Positions 13,866 to 28,310 of a stretch of DNA of 64,000 nt are shown here, one piece after another. The position numbers and the translations under genes were made by a program. Where the stretch lies: assembly GCA_038380795.1 (NCBI GenBank), contig CM076268.1, positions 17,178,001 to 17,242,000 of the forward strand, in the 5' to 3' direction. Each line of letters begins with the position of its first letter. Position 1 is the stretch's first letter. The notes below the pieces were generated by a model. It did no database searches and was not told the origin of the DNA. It saw only the letters and a list, made by a program, of their open reading frames with translations. This DNA is from Pyrocephalus nanus. Its lineage: Eukaryota > Chordata > Aves > Passeriformes > Tyrannidae.

Positions 13866-16800
13866 GAAAGCATTCATTAATTCAGTTCAGATTTAGAATG
13901 TAATGGTAACCAAAGAGGAAAAACTGAGAAAATCAAAATACTTTGACATTTAGCTGACATTTGTTTTGAAATTTGCCAAGCAGATGCTAAAGCAAAGCAA
14001 GCTTTCTGCTTCTGAGCCAAGTGAAACAGTCACAGATAAGATCTTTTCCTTATTTTCTTGGGAAAACAAATCCAAGAGAATTTCACTTAGTCTCAACCCA
14101 ACGTTTGTCTTGAACATTCCAGCTTAGCCACTAATCAAAAAGCACCTGCTAATTTAGGCAACTCTAATGGCAAGCCATTCCCTCATCTTGTTTCTAGAAG
14201 CACAGCTGTGAGGAGGTTTTTGTTTATGCTTCATAGGCTCAATTATAGGAGAAACTGCATCAATCAGAGAAAAAAAAATACATACCCATGTGCAATTTAG
14301 GAATATAAATTTGAGTTATCCTTTAAGTGATCTTAGCTGTAGAACCTATTTCATCCTCATGGATCATCAGGAAACTGGGTATTCCTCCACTGCCAATGAC
14401 ATGAGTGGAGTTAAATGAGGATGAAAAGTTTGGATAATCAACAGTAGAAGAGAAGTTGTTCAAATACCATTGACACCTTTCTCACACAAAAGGTTAATTT
14501 TTAGTAATTGGTGAAAAGGGAAGTAAAGAATTATTTTCACAACCCAAGTTTTATTGGTAGAAACATTATTTATCAAGGATTGTATGAAGTCTCTTATCCT
14601 TGAAAGCTGTCCTTTCAGAATCAAGATGCTGGTTTAACTAGACTCCAAAATTTACAGGTTTGTCTGAAATTTACCCTGTTACTTTAATGAAGTCAATTTG
14701 TATAAACTTGTTCAAATGTAACGCTATAAGAACACTTTTGGAAAATCAAAAGATGCCTAAAAGTAAAAAAGAAGTTTGGAGTCCAAGAGAATTTATCAGT
14801 CACTGTGAAAAGAAATTGTGTTGGTGCTGTTATGCAGTACTAGGGCTTTTTTACTGCAAATTAAATTGGGATGAGTGGTAATTATTCTGACTTTGGAAAA
14901 CAAAGAAGATGCTTTTAGCAGCTGATACAGATCCTATTCTCTCCCCTGTAGAACTAGCAAGGGTTTGACCATAACTCAGTCCTACAGAGATAAGACACCT
15001 GTTGATTAATCTGTTGGTAATTTTATTGCAGCTGCTGCGTCTTTTGACCCAAATCCTCTTCCATGTTTATATTGTCAGCAGTAAACAGATGCACTAATGA
15101 GCACCACTAAACCATTACAGGTAGAAGGCAGAGTAAACCCTGAGTAACTAGAATTCAGGGGGTATAATGACAACACAACGCTGTTGCTTGCTTGCATTAT
15201 TATTATTTTGAGACTGTTGCAATGACTGTCCTTTGTGCACTGGAAGTCAATTACTCCCCTTACTGAAGGACAAGTCCTTTCCTCTCATCCTTTTGCACAT
15301 GGCCAAACAACTACATAAGAACAATAAGCAACAGAGATCATCAGCACAAATCCATTAGAACAAGTTTACATCTGTAATTTTACGCTTCACTTGTTGACTT
15401 ACTGAAAAGGCTGACTCCTAAAGCATAACACAGATCGCCATGATAACATGAAGTTATTTATTTGCATTACTTTTGTACCTGAAAGCTTCAGCCAAGAACT
15501 CATGTTGCAGTGCCCAAGGCCTTATTTGAGGGGCTTACCCAGCTGTCAGCCGAGTGTTACGCCTTAGTGAGGGAGGCAAGGTTATTATGTGCATCAGGTT
15601 CAAGTGAGAGCAAATTCAAAAGTCTGGAACTATATGTGGCTGCAGAAGCAATAATGGATTGGTGCAGCAGAGGATTGTGAGATCACACAGGGGAAAAAAA
15701 AAAAAGGGCTTACAGGAAGCAAAAGGCAGAGTCTAGGGAGTCATCACAGCAGTGAAATGCAATTGAATTACTTCGGCAAAGCATGCATTTTAGGTTGTTT
15801 CAGTTTATGCTCCCTCTTCTCCCTAACACATATAATAAGGAATGAGATAGATGCATGGTGCAGTCAAAGCAAGAGAAAATGTAGAAAAATATTTCATTTT
15901 CAGCAGTATGCCACACTTAATTCTTAGTTGTCCATTTTTTCTTTTTGTTTTCCACTGTGATAGTTTTCATTCTTTCCTGCTCAGCTCTGCAAGTTTGTAC
16001 AGTATCCTAAGCAGAACATCTGCATATCACTCATTTTTCTGCTCCTTTATTCAGGATTAAAATAAGGAAAAAACTTTTTCAGTTTTAGTTTATAGAAAAA
16101 ATACCCCCAGCTTGGATCATCTCACTTTCCAAAGAAAGCTCAGCAGATAGCCAAGCACGCATCAGTAGAATGAACTACCTTCCTCATAGTTATCTGTTCT
16201 TGCTGGAATCTTGTATCAACACTTGAAGAATGAATACCAAACATCACATGTAAATGTTATTAAATGCTTCACATTTCTCTTTAGAAGCATTTTTAATTGA
16301 TAGAAGTACTTCTAGTTATTCACGTTTTTGTATTTTTTATTTATTGCAGTACTTTTCTCTGGCAGGAAAACAACTGTTACTTGCACATAAAGAAAAAGCT
16401 ATTAGAAGAAATTTACCCACATGAGCACTTATCTAGGTATTTGCATGGCCCCTGGCCACACAAATGTCCTCTTATGCAACAGGATTTAGTAATCTGCAAA
16501 CAGATTTAACAAGTGCCAGCCAAGACCTCCCTAAGCAAACCTCCACATATGACAAATCAAATATACAGTTCAAAAATAGAAACTTAGCATAAGGTTAAAG
16601 GAGTTCTATGGAAAAATGATTCCACTGTTTTGCTATATAAATCCCTGAAGAATGAAGAAAAGAGGAAAGTGCTTGGTCAACAGGCATAAAATTTCTATCC
16701 TGTATTAATTCAGGCACTTACCTGAGACACCATATACCTGGGTTCACAGCCTTACCACATCCTATTCTGACAAGAGCTTTGAACCTGTTTCTCTTTCTCC

Positions 16801-19163
16801 AGGGAAAACATCCTAATCAGTAGCTATTTGCTGCTCTGTTTTTATATTCTGGTAGTGATAAGAATTTGAAGAAGAGCAAATTTCCATTAAAAGATGAGTC
16901 TTTTTTAGTGAATCAATGTTTTCATTTTGGAAAGACAATATACAAAAAAACCCCTTATCAGTCCTATTCCCAGAGACACCAAGGGACTTTAGAGCCACTG
17001 AGAGAAGCTCTGCTTCCCAAGGCACCCTGCAGTAGCTTGAGGCTGGAAGTGCCATCCCTGCAGGTGGAGGACCCCACTTTGCAAAAAGCCCCTGTGTGAG
17101 ATTGGCCAAGGAGATTTTGGGGTCCATCTTAGAAATGGTGACAGTAGCAAGCCAAAGGAAACTTCTCATGAAGATCTCAACAGCAAAACAGCATGAAATC
17201 AAGACAACTAATAAGAATCCATCCTAGTGGATATTTAAGATCGGAGGAACTGCAAGAGAGAAAGAGTGCATAATACAAGTTACTTGATATTCCAATTTGG
17301 ATTTAGGTTTGAGAGAGATTGTGGTGGAGAGAAGACATTAAGACTCCAAATTGTAGCAGAGCAAGGATCAAAAAGGGTGACTGCTATATGAAATTTCCTG
17401 TAGGCAGAGGAGAAAATGGAAAGCAATCAAGGCAAAACTGCCACACATGCAGTAGCAGAACCTAAAGCAAGAGCAATAAAAAAAAAAAAAAGCAGGAGAA
17501 TAAGCTTAAGCTGGGTGAACTTGGAAGTATTGAAAATTGGAAAACCAGAGTCTTCAGGGAAGGCTTATCCTCAGGATTTTAAAATGAGAGAAGAAGAAAG
17601 TGAAAAATTATTTTAAATAGAGAAATTGCAATACCTTCACTATTATATTTAAGAAATAAATAAGAAAATCAAGAAGGAAAAGCCAAGGAGTAACATTTAT
17701 ATGTTTACATTAATGATAAAGTTGTTTTAAAGAAAAAAGGTAATCAAAACCTGATTAGAGCACGCTGCAGATCATATTCTGTGATTATCTTAGCCCTTAC
17801 ATAACTTCTCAATCTGCTTTAGACTAAAGGTCATTCTCAAGCTTTTGACTACCTTGAAATGGGTTATTTTGATAGCTCCATGTCATTACCAAAAAAATTA
17901 CTTTTAACTTGACCTGAAAACAAACAAGACTGCTTTTTACTTGCTATTTCCTGCAACAGGAAATACTGGGATTGGTCTTGCAGGGACTCAGCAGTTGACA
18001 GGAAGAAATTTTATTCCATTTATTCACACTCAGGGGCTAATGAATTGGGACAAGCATATGAAAATTTCTGTCACCATTCTGATGAGTGCTGCAATTTTAA
18101 TACCACAGCTTATTCACATGATAGTACCAAGAGAGCTTTATTACAAGGTCACCAGTAATTACTGTTGGAGTCAGAGAGGGGACTCCATAATCCCCACAGT
18201 GGTACCCACTTGAAGCCTGGTATTGGTTTCTGTATCTCAGGAACAATTAAACTCACTTGAATTGAAGGAGTCAGGCTGCCACATCAGTATAGCCTTCTGC
18301 AAAAGCACGAGCTGGAGCTAAAGCACTGATATTTTTCCACATGGATATTGACTATTAAGCTGAGAAAACAATCCAGAATCATGAGATATATGTAAGATTG
18401 AGCTGATCATTACTGTGTCTCAGTCAGCCACAAGAAGACTGTAGACATCCAGACTGAAGCAGTGCTACAGAAAGGATGGCACTGTGACAGTGTGACTGCT
18501 CAGAGCACTAAGCAGCTGTGCACCACACTTGTATTTTCCAGCATATGTGTGAACATCTCTTTTTGCCATGTTCATTGTAAGGCAAGTATAAAAGCTCAGA
18601 TTTGGTTCATTATGGAATGACTCTGATACAAGACAAATAATTTCAAAACATTTTCTCCTAGAGTAAGTTGCCAGAATGTTTTCCACATTGCAAATCCTTA
18701 TATCCTCTGAGCTCTGAAGTCTGTTTCTTGAAAATGAGAAAAATTCCCAGGAGGATTTGTTTGAAGCATGGAAAGTTCTATCCCAAAAAGTTGCTTATAG
18801 TTTCCTTAAAATAAATATTAAGGGGTAAGGTGCCAGTTCTCCACTAATTCTTCATGGGCCAGTTTGCACAAGTTCAACACTTTCTTACTGTATCTCTACC
18901 ATCCACAGAAAATACCTCTATGCCATTATCATTTCTCCTACCACATCTAGTCTATGCCACGTTACCAAAACCCCTGTAATATCATGAGATAAAAAAATTA
19001 GAAAGAACAAGATGAGTTTTTCTGACTAAAGAAATATGGACAAGCTAAATTTTTTATGAAGACTCTAAGGTAAATATTTCCATAGCCAGTAATTCACTGC
19101 TTTAAATCACCCATCCTTATGATGATGAATCAATAGGTCTTACAAGCAGGTTGAAGGAAACCT

Positions 19164-19191
19164 AAAAAACAAACAAACAAAACAAACAAAC
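19164..19191. repeat. AAAC simple repeat
   Basis: Six AAAC-type units, with one imperfection. Confidence 0.85.
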
Positions 19192-22100
19192 TTTTGCATC
19201 ATGAGTATATCTTACAGTCCCTCCTCTTTACTTCCATCCCCTTTCATTTTAGACATCTGCTCATCATAATCTTCACAAGCAAGTTTTCTCCTCTCCACAT
19301 TTTCCTTTTTTACCACATTTAAACCTTATTTAAATAGAGCATAGGTGAGTGCTTTTTTTTTGGGAAACAATGCCAGATAGCAAGCCTCATTGGTCATCCT
19401 GAGGTAGTACTTGGAGGTGTGCTTCACACAGCTGATGTCCTTGACCCAGATCCTCTCCATGTCCATCCAAAATGACAAGACACTCTTGACAAATCTCTTA
19501 CTTTTCAGTGTTGGACTAACTGTTATACACTTTATTAAATTTCTAAAAGCAGTGAAGCAGTTTGCTTAATGCCCTAGTAACCAAAGCACAGTGATCCATG
19601 GAAATCTCTTCAGCACTGCTCTGTCCAGGTTCCTACACTCAGCTTATCTTCTGAGCATCTTCCAGCCTGGCATAAGAAAACACAGCTAAGGTCTGTCACA
19701 AGCTGTTTGTTCCAAACTCTGCTCCTCACCCTCCCCGCCTCCATCCCCCAAGCACGTGCAGCAGAGTGCTTGGCTTTAGTAGCTTTTTTTCCCCCTGAGA
19801 ACATACATCCTACTGCTATAGTTCTGCTATAGTTTGGATGATATACAACTTGTTCTTGGGATTTGTTTTGTTGAAAGCTACAGCAATCTCTAGCTTGCAG
19901 GAGAACATGTTTCACTGTTTTGGAGAATGTCCCAGGAAAGATTCATCTTCTTTCCAGACTTGCATGTGCAAGTGCACTTACTGACTGTGGGAGATCCGCA
20001 GGCTCAGCTGACAACTCACCAGGATGCCAGCATAGAGGAGAGGGCAACAGGTTAACTGAGAGCCTAAGACTCTTTAGACAGAGTCTAAATCCCTGCCCAG
20101 TGCTACCATTGCTAAAGGTGCTACAGACACAGCTACTCTGAGGCAAAGTCACAGGAGGTACCTCTGTGCCAGCTGTACTGGTGTCTGCAGTGCTGAGAGA
20201 CAGTGAAAGTGCATAGAATCAGGTGAGCTTTGCAACAGAAGCAACATCCACACAGGGCAGTGCCCAGGGCAGCCAGAGGGCTGCCTGCAGCCCTCCAGAC
20301 AGCTCCACTGCTTCTGGAGCCCAGGGGAATGGTCATGCTGCACCAAACTGCCCCACATGAAATGCAGAGAAGAGTCAGCAATTCCCAAGTGTTCATGGAG
20401 GAGTTCACTGTGCACTGTCACATGAAACAAATATACCCTTTGAGAACAAAATAAGGGTAATCTGCATCTGCTTCCAACACAAGACATGACCCCCATTCAA
20501 TTTTGAGAGCACTCCAGAGCTAGCTACTAGGAGTTTTGCTTATTAAAAATGAGGGTCTGCAGAAGCTTACAGAAGCATCATCATGTAGAATGTGGGTGTG
20601 GCATGACAACCATTCCACCCTCCAAGAGCTGGTGTTGGAGAGGTCTTGCTTGCTATGCAGTGCATTGAGATATTTTGTTCACAAGACACCCATTGTTGTA
20701 CCAGATGACAAGGCTGAATAAACTTGTCATCCCCAGATACTGCTAACCAAGCACTGTTAACAGTTTAGTGCTGCCCTGGGAAAACCTGAGCCGTTTTCTC
20801 CAGCATGCTATTAAACAGAAGTTCCTCTCCCTCTTTCACTGCTGGTTGGTATGCAGGACCCTCCTGCTCATGCTCTTTTCTCCACAAAATCTCTGCAGAG
20901 CCCAGCAGGGGTAGGACTTCAGTTTTTCTGCCTTGGGAAGATGACACCAGCAGACCTTGCCCACTCCTCAACACTGAGACACAAGAATTTTCAGCACAAT
21001 TGCTAAAATCCACTTACTCTCGAAACATCTCAGCTTTAAGCATATTTTCCTTGCATCGAGATGAAATTTTCACTCACTAAAGAGTTTTCAAGTTAAACTG
21101 ATCTGGTTCCTCCTTCCCAAAGCCATTTGTCATGTCTTTCTACTTCACACAGAAACACCACAGGGGACCTGCTTTTCTAAAACACCCTTTAAGCCATCTT
21201 CTGCAGATGATTGAATCTGAACTCCAGATGTCTGCAGGCACAACCTACAGCAGCAGATAATTAAAGTACCAAGCAATACTTGAGTATGGACCTGCAGAAT
21301 TTCCTGGCTTAAATCCAGAGATGTGTAGGCCCTGTCAAGGATGAAAGCAAAGGCTTCTGCCTTCAGTGGTCAAAACTGAGGATAGGTTCAGAGACTGCTG
21401 GGAAAGTAAAAGTACAGTTTCTGGTAGGGAAACAAGAGGAGGAATATCACTACCCTGCTGCCATGAAATGAGGATACTTAGTCAATAGGCATAGTCAATA
21501 AGTGAGAACAGAACATGAGAAGCAGACCAGTAAGAATCAGTTCCATAATCGCTCAGCTACTTCTTTTCAGAAGTGAGGTCACCAGCATGCTTTCTACAAG
21601 CCTTCAAGATGCACAACCAGTTGCACCAGTAAATGTCCCCTTCCCTAGAGCTGCTGAGTAAGTTTATTTAAGAAAGAAAAGCAAAACATATCTTTTTTCC
21701 TCTCGTCCTCTGCTCCTGGCTATTACATTTCATGTGGAACACAAGAGTTTCTCTGAACTCTCTTCACCTGGAAGTCCAGAATGCTTTGATGAAGTCCCAC
21801 AAGGATCCCAGATCTGCAGCTGAGCTCCTACCAAGGGAGCTATCAAAGAGGCCGCACACGATGTGAGTTTCTGGGCAGACCAGTGGTTTGCCCTCAGGAA
21901 GTCACACCCCAAAGGACTGCAGTCAGGCAGAAAGATGGCTCATTTCAGAGGGCCACACTGGTCTGTCAAATCAGCTTACCCAGGTGAGAGAGCATCACCT
22001 GGCATGAACTCCTGTCAGCCTGAACAAGAAATAACCCCCTAAACAGCATGTGTTGTCATTCTCCAGAGGGGAAGCACACTTCTGCAGTGTTTTTACCTCT

Positions 22101-25100
22101 CATTATCCACAAGGATCCCTGACCAGTTACACTGTGATTTCTGCAGCTTGTCACATTCATTTCTCCCCCACCATTCTTCCACTCAGACTTCCTCCATAGG
22201 AGGTTCACTCTCACCATCATGGAAGCACTGGATTTGCTTGCCTATCTCATAAGTGCTTTCAGTTCATTCCCCTGCTTATCTTGCTCCATCTACTCCAGTG
22301 ACTTATAAGTGACTTTTCACCTGCATGTTTTAGGTAAGAAGATTGCCAGATCATTCTCACAGAAGCTCCTCTGTTTGGAGAAGATGATAGAGAAGCAGCT
22401 AAATGAAAATGGGGTGAGGGGGTCTCTATTTCCTGATGCCATTTATGTAAGGAAGAGTTCAATATCCCACTCAGCTGCAGAGCTTTCCACTGCAAGACTT
22501 CAAAGCACTGATTTTGACTTACAAACAACTGTGAGAGGTGAGAACTCAGTTAAGGTAACAGAGAGCTGCATCCTCCCATTTCTGCCACAGCCTCACCCTG
22601 CAGCCTCTGGCAAGGCTCTGAATTTCCTTGTTCAGCTCCACTCAACGAGTGCCTTCCCAGAAAGATGGCAGAGAGAGGCAGTATTAGAAGCAGAGGATGC
22701 TTTCTTTTCAAGGCACATGCTTTGTATGAGACTTAGAGAACTGAAAGCAGATCCTCTTTGTCACACGTATTTCAGGAGCCAATACCTGATCAGTCTAAGG
22801 CTGTATTTAATGTGTGTTTCCTCTAACAAAACAATTCTAAAGCTATCTCCTCCTTGTTGCCAATGCTGCCAAGATGAGTCACTTTCTTAAAGGCTAGGTG
22901 GAAGGTCATGGGGGCCCTTACTGCTTCAATAAAAGGAACTTTATTACGAGCTGCTTTTGCCATTTTGTTCTCCATTCAGTATACATGGCAATGCCATCTG
23001 ATTTATTCATTTCTGTAAAAAAGGTATCTTATTTTATAGCCTTGACACAGACACATGGCATTGCTGTGAAGAAAAGAGATGCATGGGATAAAACAAAAAA
23101 GCTTCCAGTGTTGGTCTTCTATAGTCTTTCATTTTAATTGGAACTTGCTTCCACAGAGCTGCCTTCAGACACACCAGGAAGAGGAGATCTCCATCCTGAA
23201 AGTGCACATGATCTCAGTGTGCAGGCATTGAAATGTGGGTCTATAACTCCCATATTTCAGACTTGCCTGTAGAGCTAGCATGTGAGCAGAGCAAATATAG
23301 CTGGAGGGAAAATAAAGTAAATGCAGAGAAGAAAGAGTGAGAAGAAGGCACTCATGTCTCACTTTACGAGATCCCCTGCTCCCAGAGTGAAACTCATTTC
23401 TTACACCAAGTGTAAGCAGCATGTGGCTGTTATTCCATGCTGCTTCAGACTCAGCCTTCTTTGCAACACATCAGCCTAGAATAAGCAACCCTATGAACAA
23501 GGACACTCTCAGATGTTCACACTGCGTTAGGCATTACATGTCTATACAGGACCAAGTCATGTAGAAGAAGACAAAAGATGAAAAAAGAGGGAGGAGGGGA
23601 CAATTCCTGCAGAGGGAGATTCCACTGAACTACTTGTGGTTCCTGCCCAATTCTCTTCAGAGAGATGTATCCCTTAGTATAATATTTCCATCAGTGAATG
23701 CAGTTTTCCAGCTCATCCTTTTCCTTTTTTAAAATTCAGGTTAGCAGGTAATAATCTGCTTCTTATACAGGCAATAACGTGATCCCAGATTAAGGCAGTG
23801 TGTGTTAGGGCTGGATTCAGCCACACCATACCTGCCAGGGTGCCCACAGAGCCATGCTCCTCACATGCCAGGATCAAGGGGGTGAGGATGCCTGGGGCAG
23901 ACAGGGAGTCTAGACTCTCCTGCCCTAGGGTATGCGAAATCCTGCCAAGGCCATGCTGAGACTGTTTAATCCTATTAAAGCATAAGCTGGAAGTACACGA
24001 TACTCATTAAAAGAAAATAGCTTGCTTTGTTCCTGAGATCTAAACCCCACAGCAGCAGACACTGTGGGATAACCCACCATTATTGATCTCTGCAGTCAGG
24101 GCTTGCCATTCCCAGCTCCACTGCCTGAAGAAATCCCACAGCCCTGCTCTTTGCTCACACATGTTTAGGGTCCCTTCCCAGGACAAGTGCCAGAGCACAT
24201 GTATTTCCAAAGGGAATTTGCAAATATGAGAACCCAGCTAGTCCTCCAGCTGCTGCTTTAGAGGCACACAGCCATACAGGGCCACAGCCAGTGGTCACTG
24301 TGCACACACTGGCCTTCTCACTATTTAAGTACAGAGCAGACAAAACCAGGCATGTCTTCTATCCCCCATGCTGGGTGTGTTCCCAAGTCTCTCAGTGTGG
24401 CTGCTGACTTTGCATGCACAGTTACAGAACGCTAGAAGCAGAGTGCACAGAAGCCTTCAGGCTAGGGAAGAAAAAAAATATTAGCTGGTTGTGTAAGTCA
24501 ATAAGTAAATCTGTTTAGGAATAGTAACCATTTACCAAAAGGTGGAGAAAAAAAAAATTGAGAAATATGGGCTGTGAAAACTCATCCAGATGAGGGACAG
24601 GAATTCTATGGCATGTGGAGCTTTTCTGCAGCATCCAATTTAAGCATGGGATTCAAGATTTAAAATGGTTTTCACTGTTAAAGTTAGTAATATCGGAAAC
24701 ATGAAGAAATTTTCCTCTTCCAGATCTGTTTATTTTTAAGATACTAGTGCTGCAGTACAGCACACATTGTTGGTTAGATACCATCTTACTAAGGAAGTGA
24801 CAAAACCATCATTGTTACTTTTATTCATTCCACCCCTAATGAGTTGAAGCAATTCCTTCCAGTCTCATGCCATTCAGAAAGACAGAGCTGTTTGTATCCA
24901 GGTAACCACTGCTGGCACTGCAGAGCTTGGTACAGGTGAGTGCCCAAGGACACATTTCCCTGAAGCTCATGAAAGGACTAAGAAGGAAAGCGCCAATCCT
25001 CCTGAAGCAGTAACACATCTGAACCTATAGATATCAACACATTTGTCTGACCATATTCCCCAGAGAAGCCTTGTGGGGGTGTTTAGATACCTGTCTGCTT

Positions 25101-26883
25101 TGTGGCTACATGGAGCTGCTCAACAAAAACCTCTCAAATCGGAAGACAATCAGGAAGACAACAGCAGCAAGGGGAAGACAGACATATGCATGTCACCAAG
25201 AATTAAATAGTTGTCATTCCTTCATCCATATTTCCTGTCTTGTTGCTCTGCATCCCCAAGTACTAGAGCATCACTTCCCTCTCTTCTGATAACAGAAAGC
25301 CTGCCCCTCAGTAGTGACCATAAAACCTGTTATTTAAAGGGACTATCACCTGATCCTGCTTCCCTGCCCCCTCAATTAACTGAGCTGTCATTCTTCCCTC
25401 CCCCTTGATGCTTGCCTCAGGTAACTTCCCTTTAGATCTTCACTAAGACTATTAATTCACTGTGCTGCCGAAGAATCACCATGGATCTTTCCATGGTCTC
25501 TGCATCCACTAACAGTTCACACAAAGCAGAAGTCCTCCATTCTCTGTACACAGGAATGCCTTTTTACAAAAGTGATGTTGTCTAAAACAAAACATGAATT
25601 CTTTTTTACCACAACAAAAAAATTACACAACACTGCCTCCACATAGCCAACTGCGAGTGGTTTTTTTTCAGAACCCATGCAGTCAGTTATTTCTTAAGAA
25701 GGTGCTTTCTATGCTCTCCAAGGCAGTATTCATACTATCCCACATATTCTTGCTGTTGCTATGGAAATCATTCCTCCGTAAGCTGATGTGCAAATGCAGG
25801 TCTCATTGCTGAGTAGAGAGGCTAAAGGTGTGCATGAGTCAAACTATTTGTTGTGCATTATTCCTCTGCAGCCTCACTGCTGCTGGGGAACAGGGGAAGG
25901 AACAATTAATGTCTGCACTGAGAGTGCCTGGAACAAGGAGCTGTGGAGAGAGTTAGCATGGGTGTTAGCAATGCTAGAGTCACAGGAAGGCTCTGGCTGT
26001 TACCTGCAGCCAAACACAGTTTAGTAATCCAGCTCACCTGCTCTGGGTGCTAGGGAAGGGACAGGATTCAGGCACAAGAGGTACAGAACATCATTCATGG
26101 TGTTTTTAAACATTTCAGGGGGAAAGTAAGTCATGATGCATCATCGTAGATCAAAGACAGACAGTACCTTTTCCCATCTATAATTACTCAAAAAAGTCAA
26201 TGACAAAATTAGGTTTTTGACAAGGACCTGAGGGTGGCTACAGAGAGGCAGAGACTTAAAAGCTGCTGGAGATCCCTCCAACTCTGGTGAAACAGCAAGA
26301 CCAAAAGGGAAGACATCTACAAAAATCAAGCTTCTTTGCATATGATATTTGGCAACTCAACTAAACATGGTTTTCGCACTCCTTAATACCTATGAATAAG
26401 CATTAAGGTGAGCATTGGAGTACTTCCAGTCAAAACACAGCTTGATGCCAGCAGGCACTTTTCAGTAACAACCACTGCCCTTTCACAGTGTACCAGAAAC
26501 AGAGGAATCTGCTGCCTTCAGGACTCAGCAACCCTTTACCCTGAGTTGAGATGAACCCCTTGGAGCAGAGGCCACGTGTGGCAGCTGTTGAGCTCCTCCG
26601 TGCCCCACTCCAGCCAAACACAGGTACTTCTCTGCATATGGGAGGCTGTGTGAACACTTCAACACAAACACCTCTCACCCATATCTTTCCCCCTTCCCTG
26701 GAATACTTGGCAGTAATTTCCATAAATATATTAAAACAAGTAGTATGTCTCAGGGTAGTCCCCATGCCTTGGTGGTTTCTTAGTTCATCCCTTCTGCACC
26801 CTGAGGGTGGAAACTGGGATCAAAGATGGAACAAGGCATGTAATGAACTCAGATTTATAGAAGGTTTTTAAGGATGAGTAGGG

Positions 26884-26900
26884 GTTTGTTTGTTTGTTTT
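26884..26900. repeat. TTTG simple repeat
   Basis: Four TTTG-type units. Confidence 0.8.
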
Positions 26901-28272
26901 GCAAGTGTTAGAGTGACCATCTGAATATTCGAGATTTTTTTTTTCTTCAAATGAGGAACTAGAATGCTGTAACAGAAATGCAGATTGATTGAAAAAGCAA
27001 ATGTGGCCTTCTTTTTTTCTTCCTTCATCCCACTGAAAAAACTGCTACTGCAGAAGACTGACAAGTGGTCAATCATGCAAAGTAAAGATTTCTAGTCACA
27101 TCTTATCTACTTTCTTACTGCTCTACAAGAAAGAGGTGTTCTACCAATCTTCCCCTCTGAATTATCTTCTGTTATAGATATTAGGGAACTCTTAGAAGCA
27201 AGGCAAGCAACTTAGAGTCACAGAAGTTTGTGAAGTTTTGGCACCACTTTTCCTTCTGTTTTGGTCAGTCACCCCAGGAAAAGGCAGATAATTAAAGAAC
27301 AGATTCCAAACAGACAAACTGAAGTCTGAACTTCTATACAACATCTCAGATCACAAAGACAGTAATTGCAAAACACAACTCCTTTGAGGCACCATTACAT
27401 AGGACAATTAAACACAAACACAGTAAACAGGCTACAGCATATTACTCTAAAGAAAGCAGGCAGATCTCGCTCAACTATAGCCCAAAACATAGGCAGCACT
27501 TACTTCAGTTCAGGGCTAGAAGTGAGTCTGTTATCTCCCAAAGCTGCTGCACTCCTACTTGCTTTCCCACATGGAGGTGGCCTGCTCTCCTCTCCTCTCT
27601 TATGAGCCACCTGGAGGGGGTCAGCTGGTCCGTGGTCCTTAATAGAAACACCTGCTAGTTCAGCATAGCTTGCTAGCAGAGGGCAGAGATGGCTGGAATT
27701 TAAAACAAAAGAAGAATCAGTTAATGATTCTTTATAAATATTGTGGTAGTTTTAATTCTTCATGAGCTATAATGGGAATTTTTGTGGTTAAAACTAACTT
27801 ACTTGCTAAATACCTCCTAGTATTCTAATAAACTATTTTACCATTTATTGAAAATGCAATGATAAGCAAATAGAAGTGTTTCTAGTTGCTTTAAGAAGAT
27901 ATGGTATGAATGTGAATAACTTACATTAAATCATACTATCATAGAGAAGTATCTTGTGATTTATAAATCCCTATCTTATGTAAATTAGTGCCACACAATT
28001 CTGCAGCCCCATGGATAGTTGTCTTTTGTGCTGTGGTATGAACAACAAACTATGCCTCAAAAGCTTCCAAATATGTGGGTGGGAGTTGGAGAATACAAAT
28101 GAGATAGGAAACCAGAGGGGTTTATTTCAAGAACAGTTTAGTATGTTAGAATATAGTATCAGAGATTAGAGGTTGTGGATTACAGATTCACTTTCACTGT
28201 CTTGTTAGAAAGGGTGTAAAAGAAACACTGAAAGGATAGTAGAGATATAGCAAAGAGCAATATCTACACTTG

Positions 28273-28310
28273 CACTTAATATAATTAATCGCCATTCCTG
28301 TTATTTTTAG
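28273..28310. promoter_or_regulatory. candidate muscle enhancer core (NKX2-5, M-CAT and MEF2 type motifs)
   Basis: CACTTAA at 28273-28279 is a reverse NKX2-5 site (TTAAGTG). CATTCCT at 28293-28299 is a perfect M-CAT. TTATTTTTAG at 28301-28310 is the reverse of the MEF2 consensus CTAAAAATAA. A GATAAG lies 0.4 kb to the left at 27861. The cluster is 13 kb upstream of a cardiac gene; function is inferred. Confidence 0.35.
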
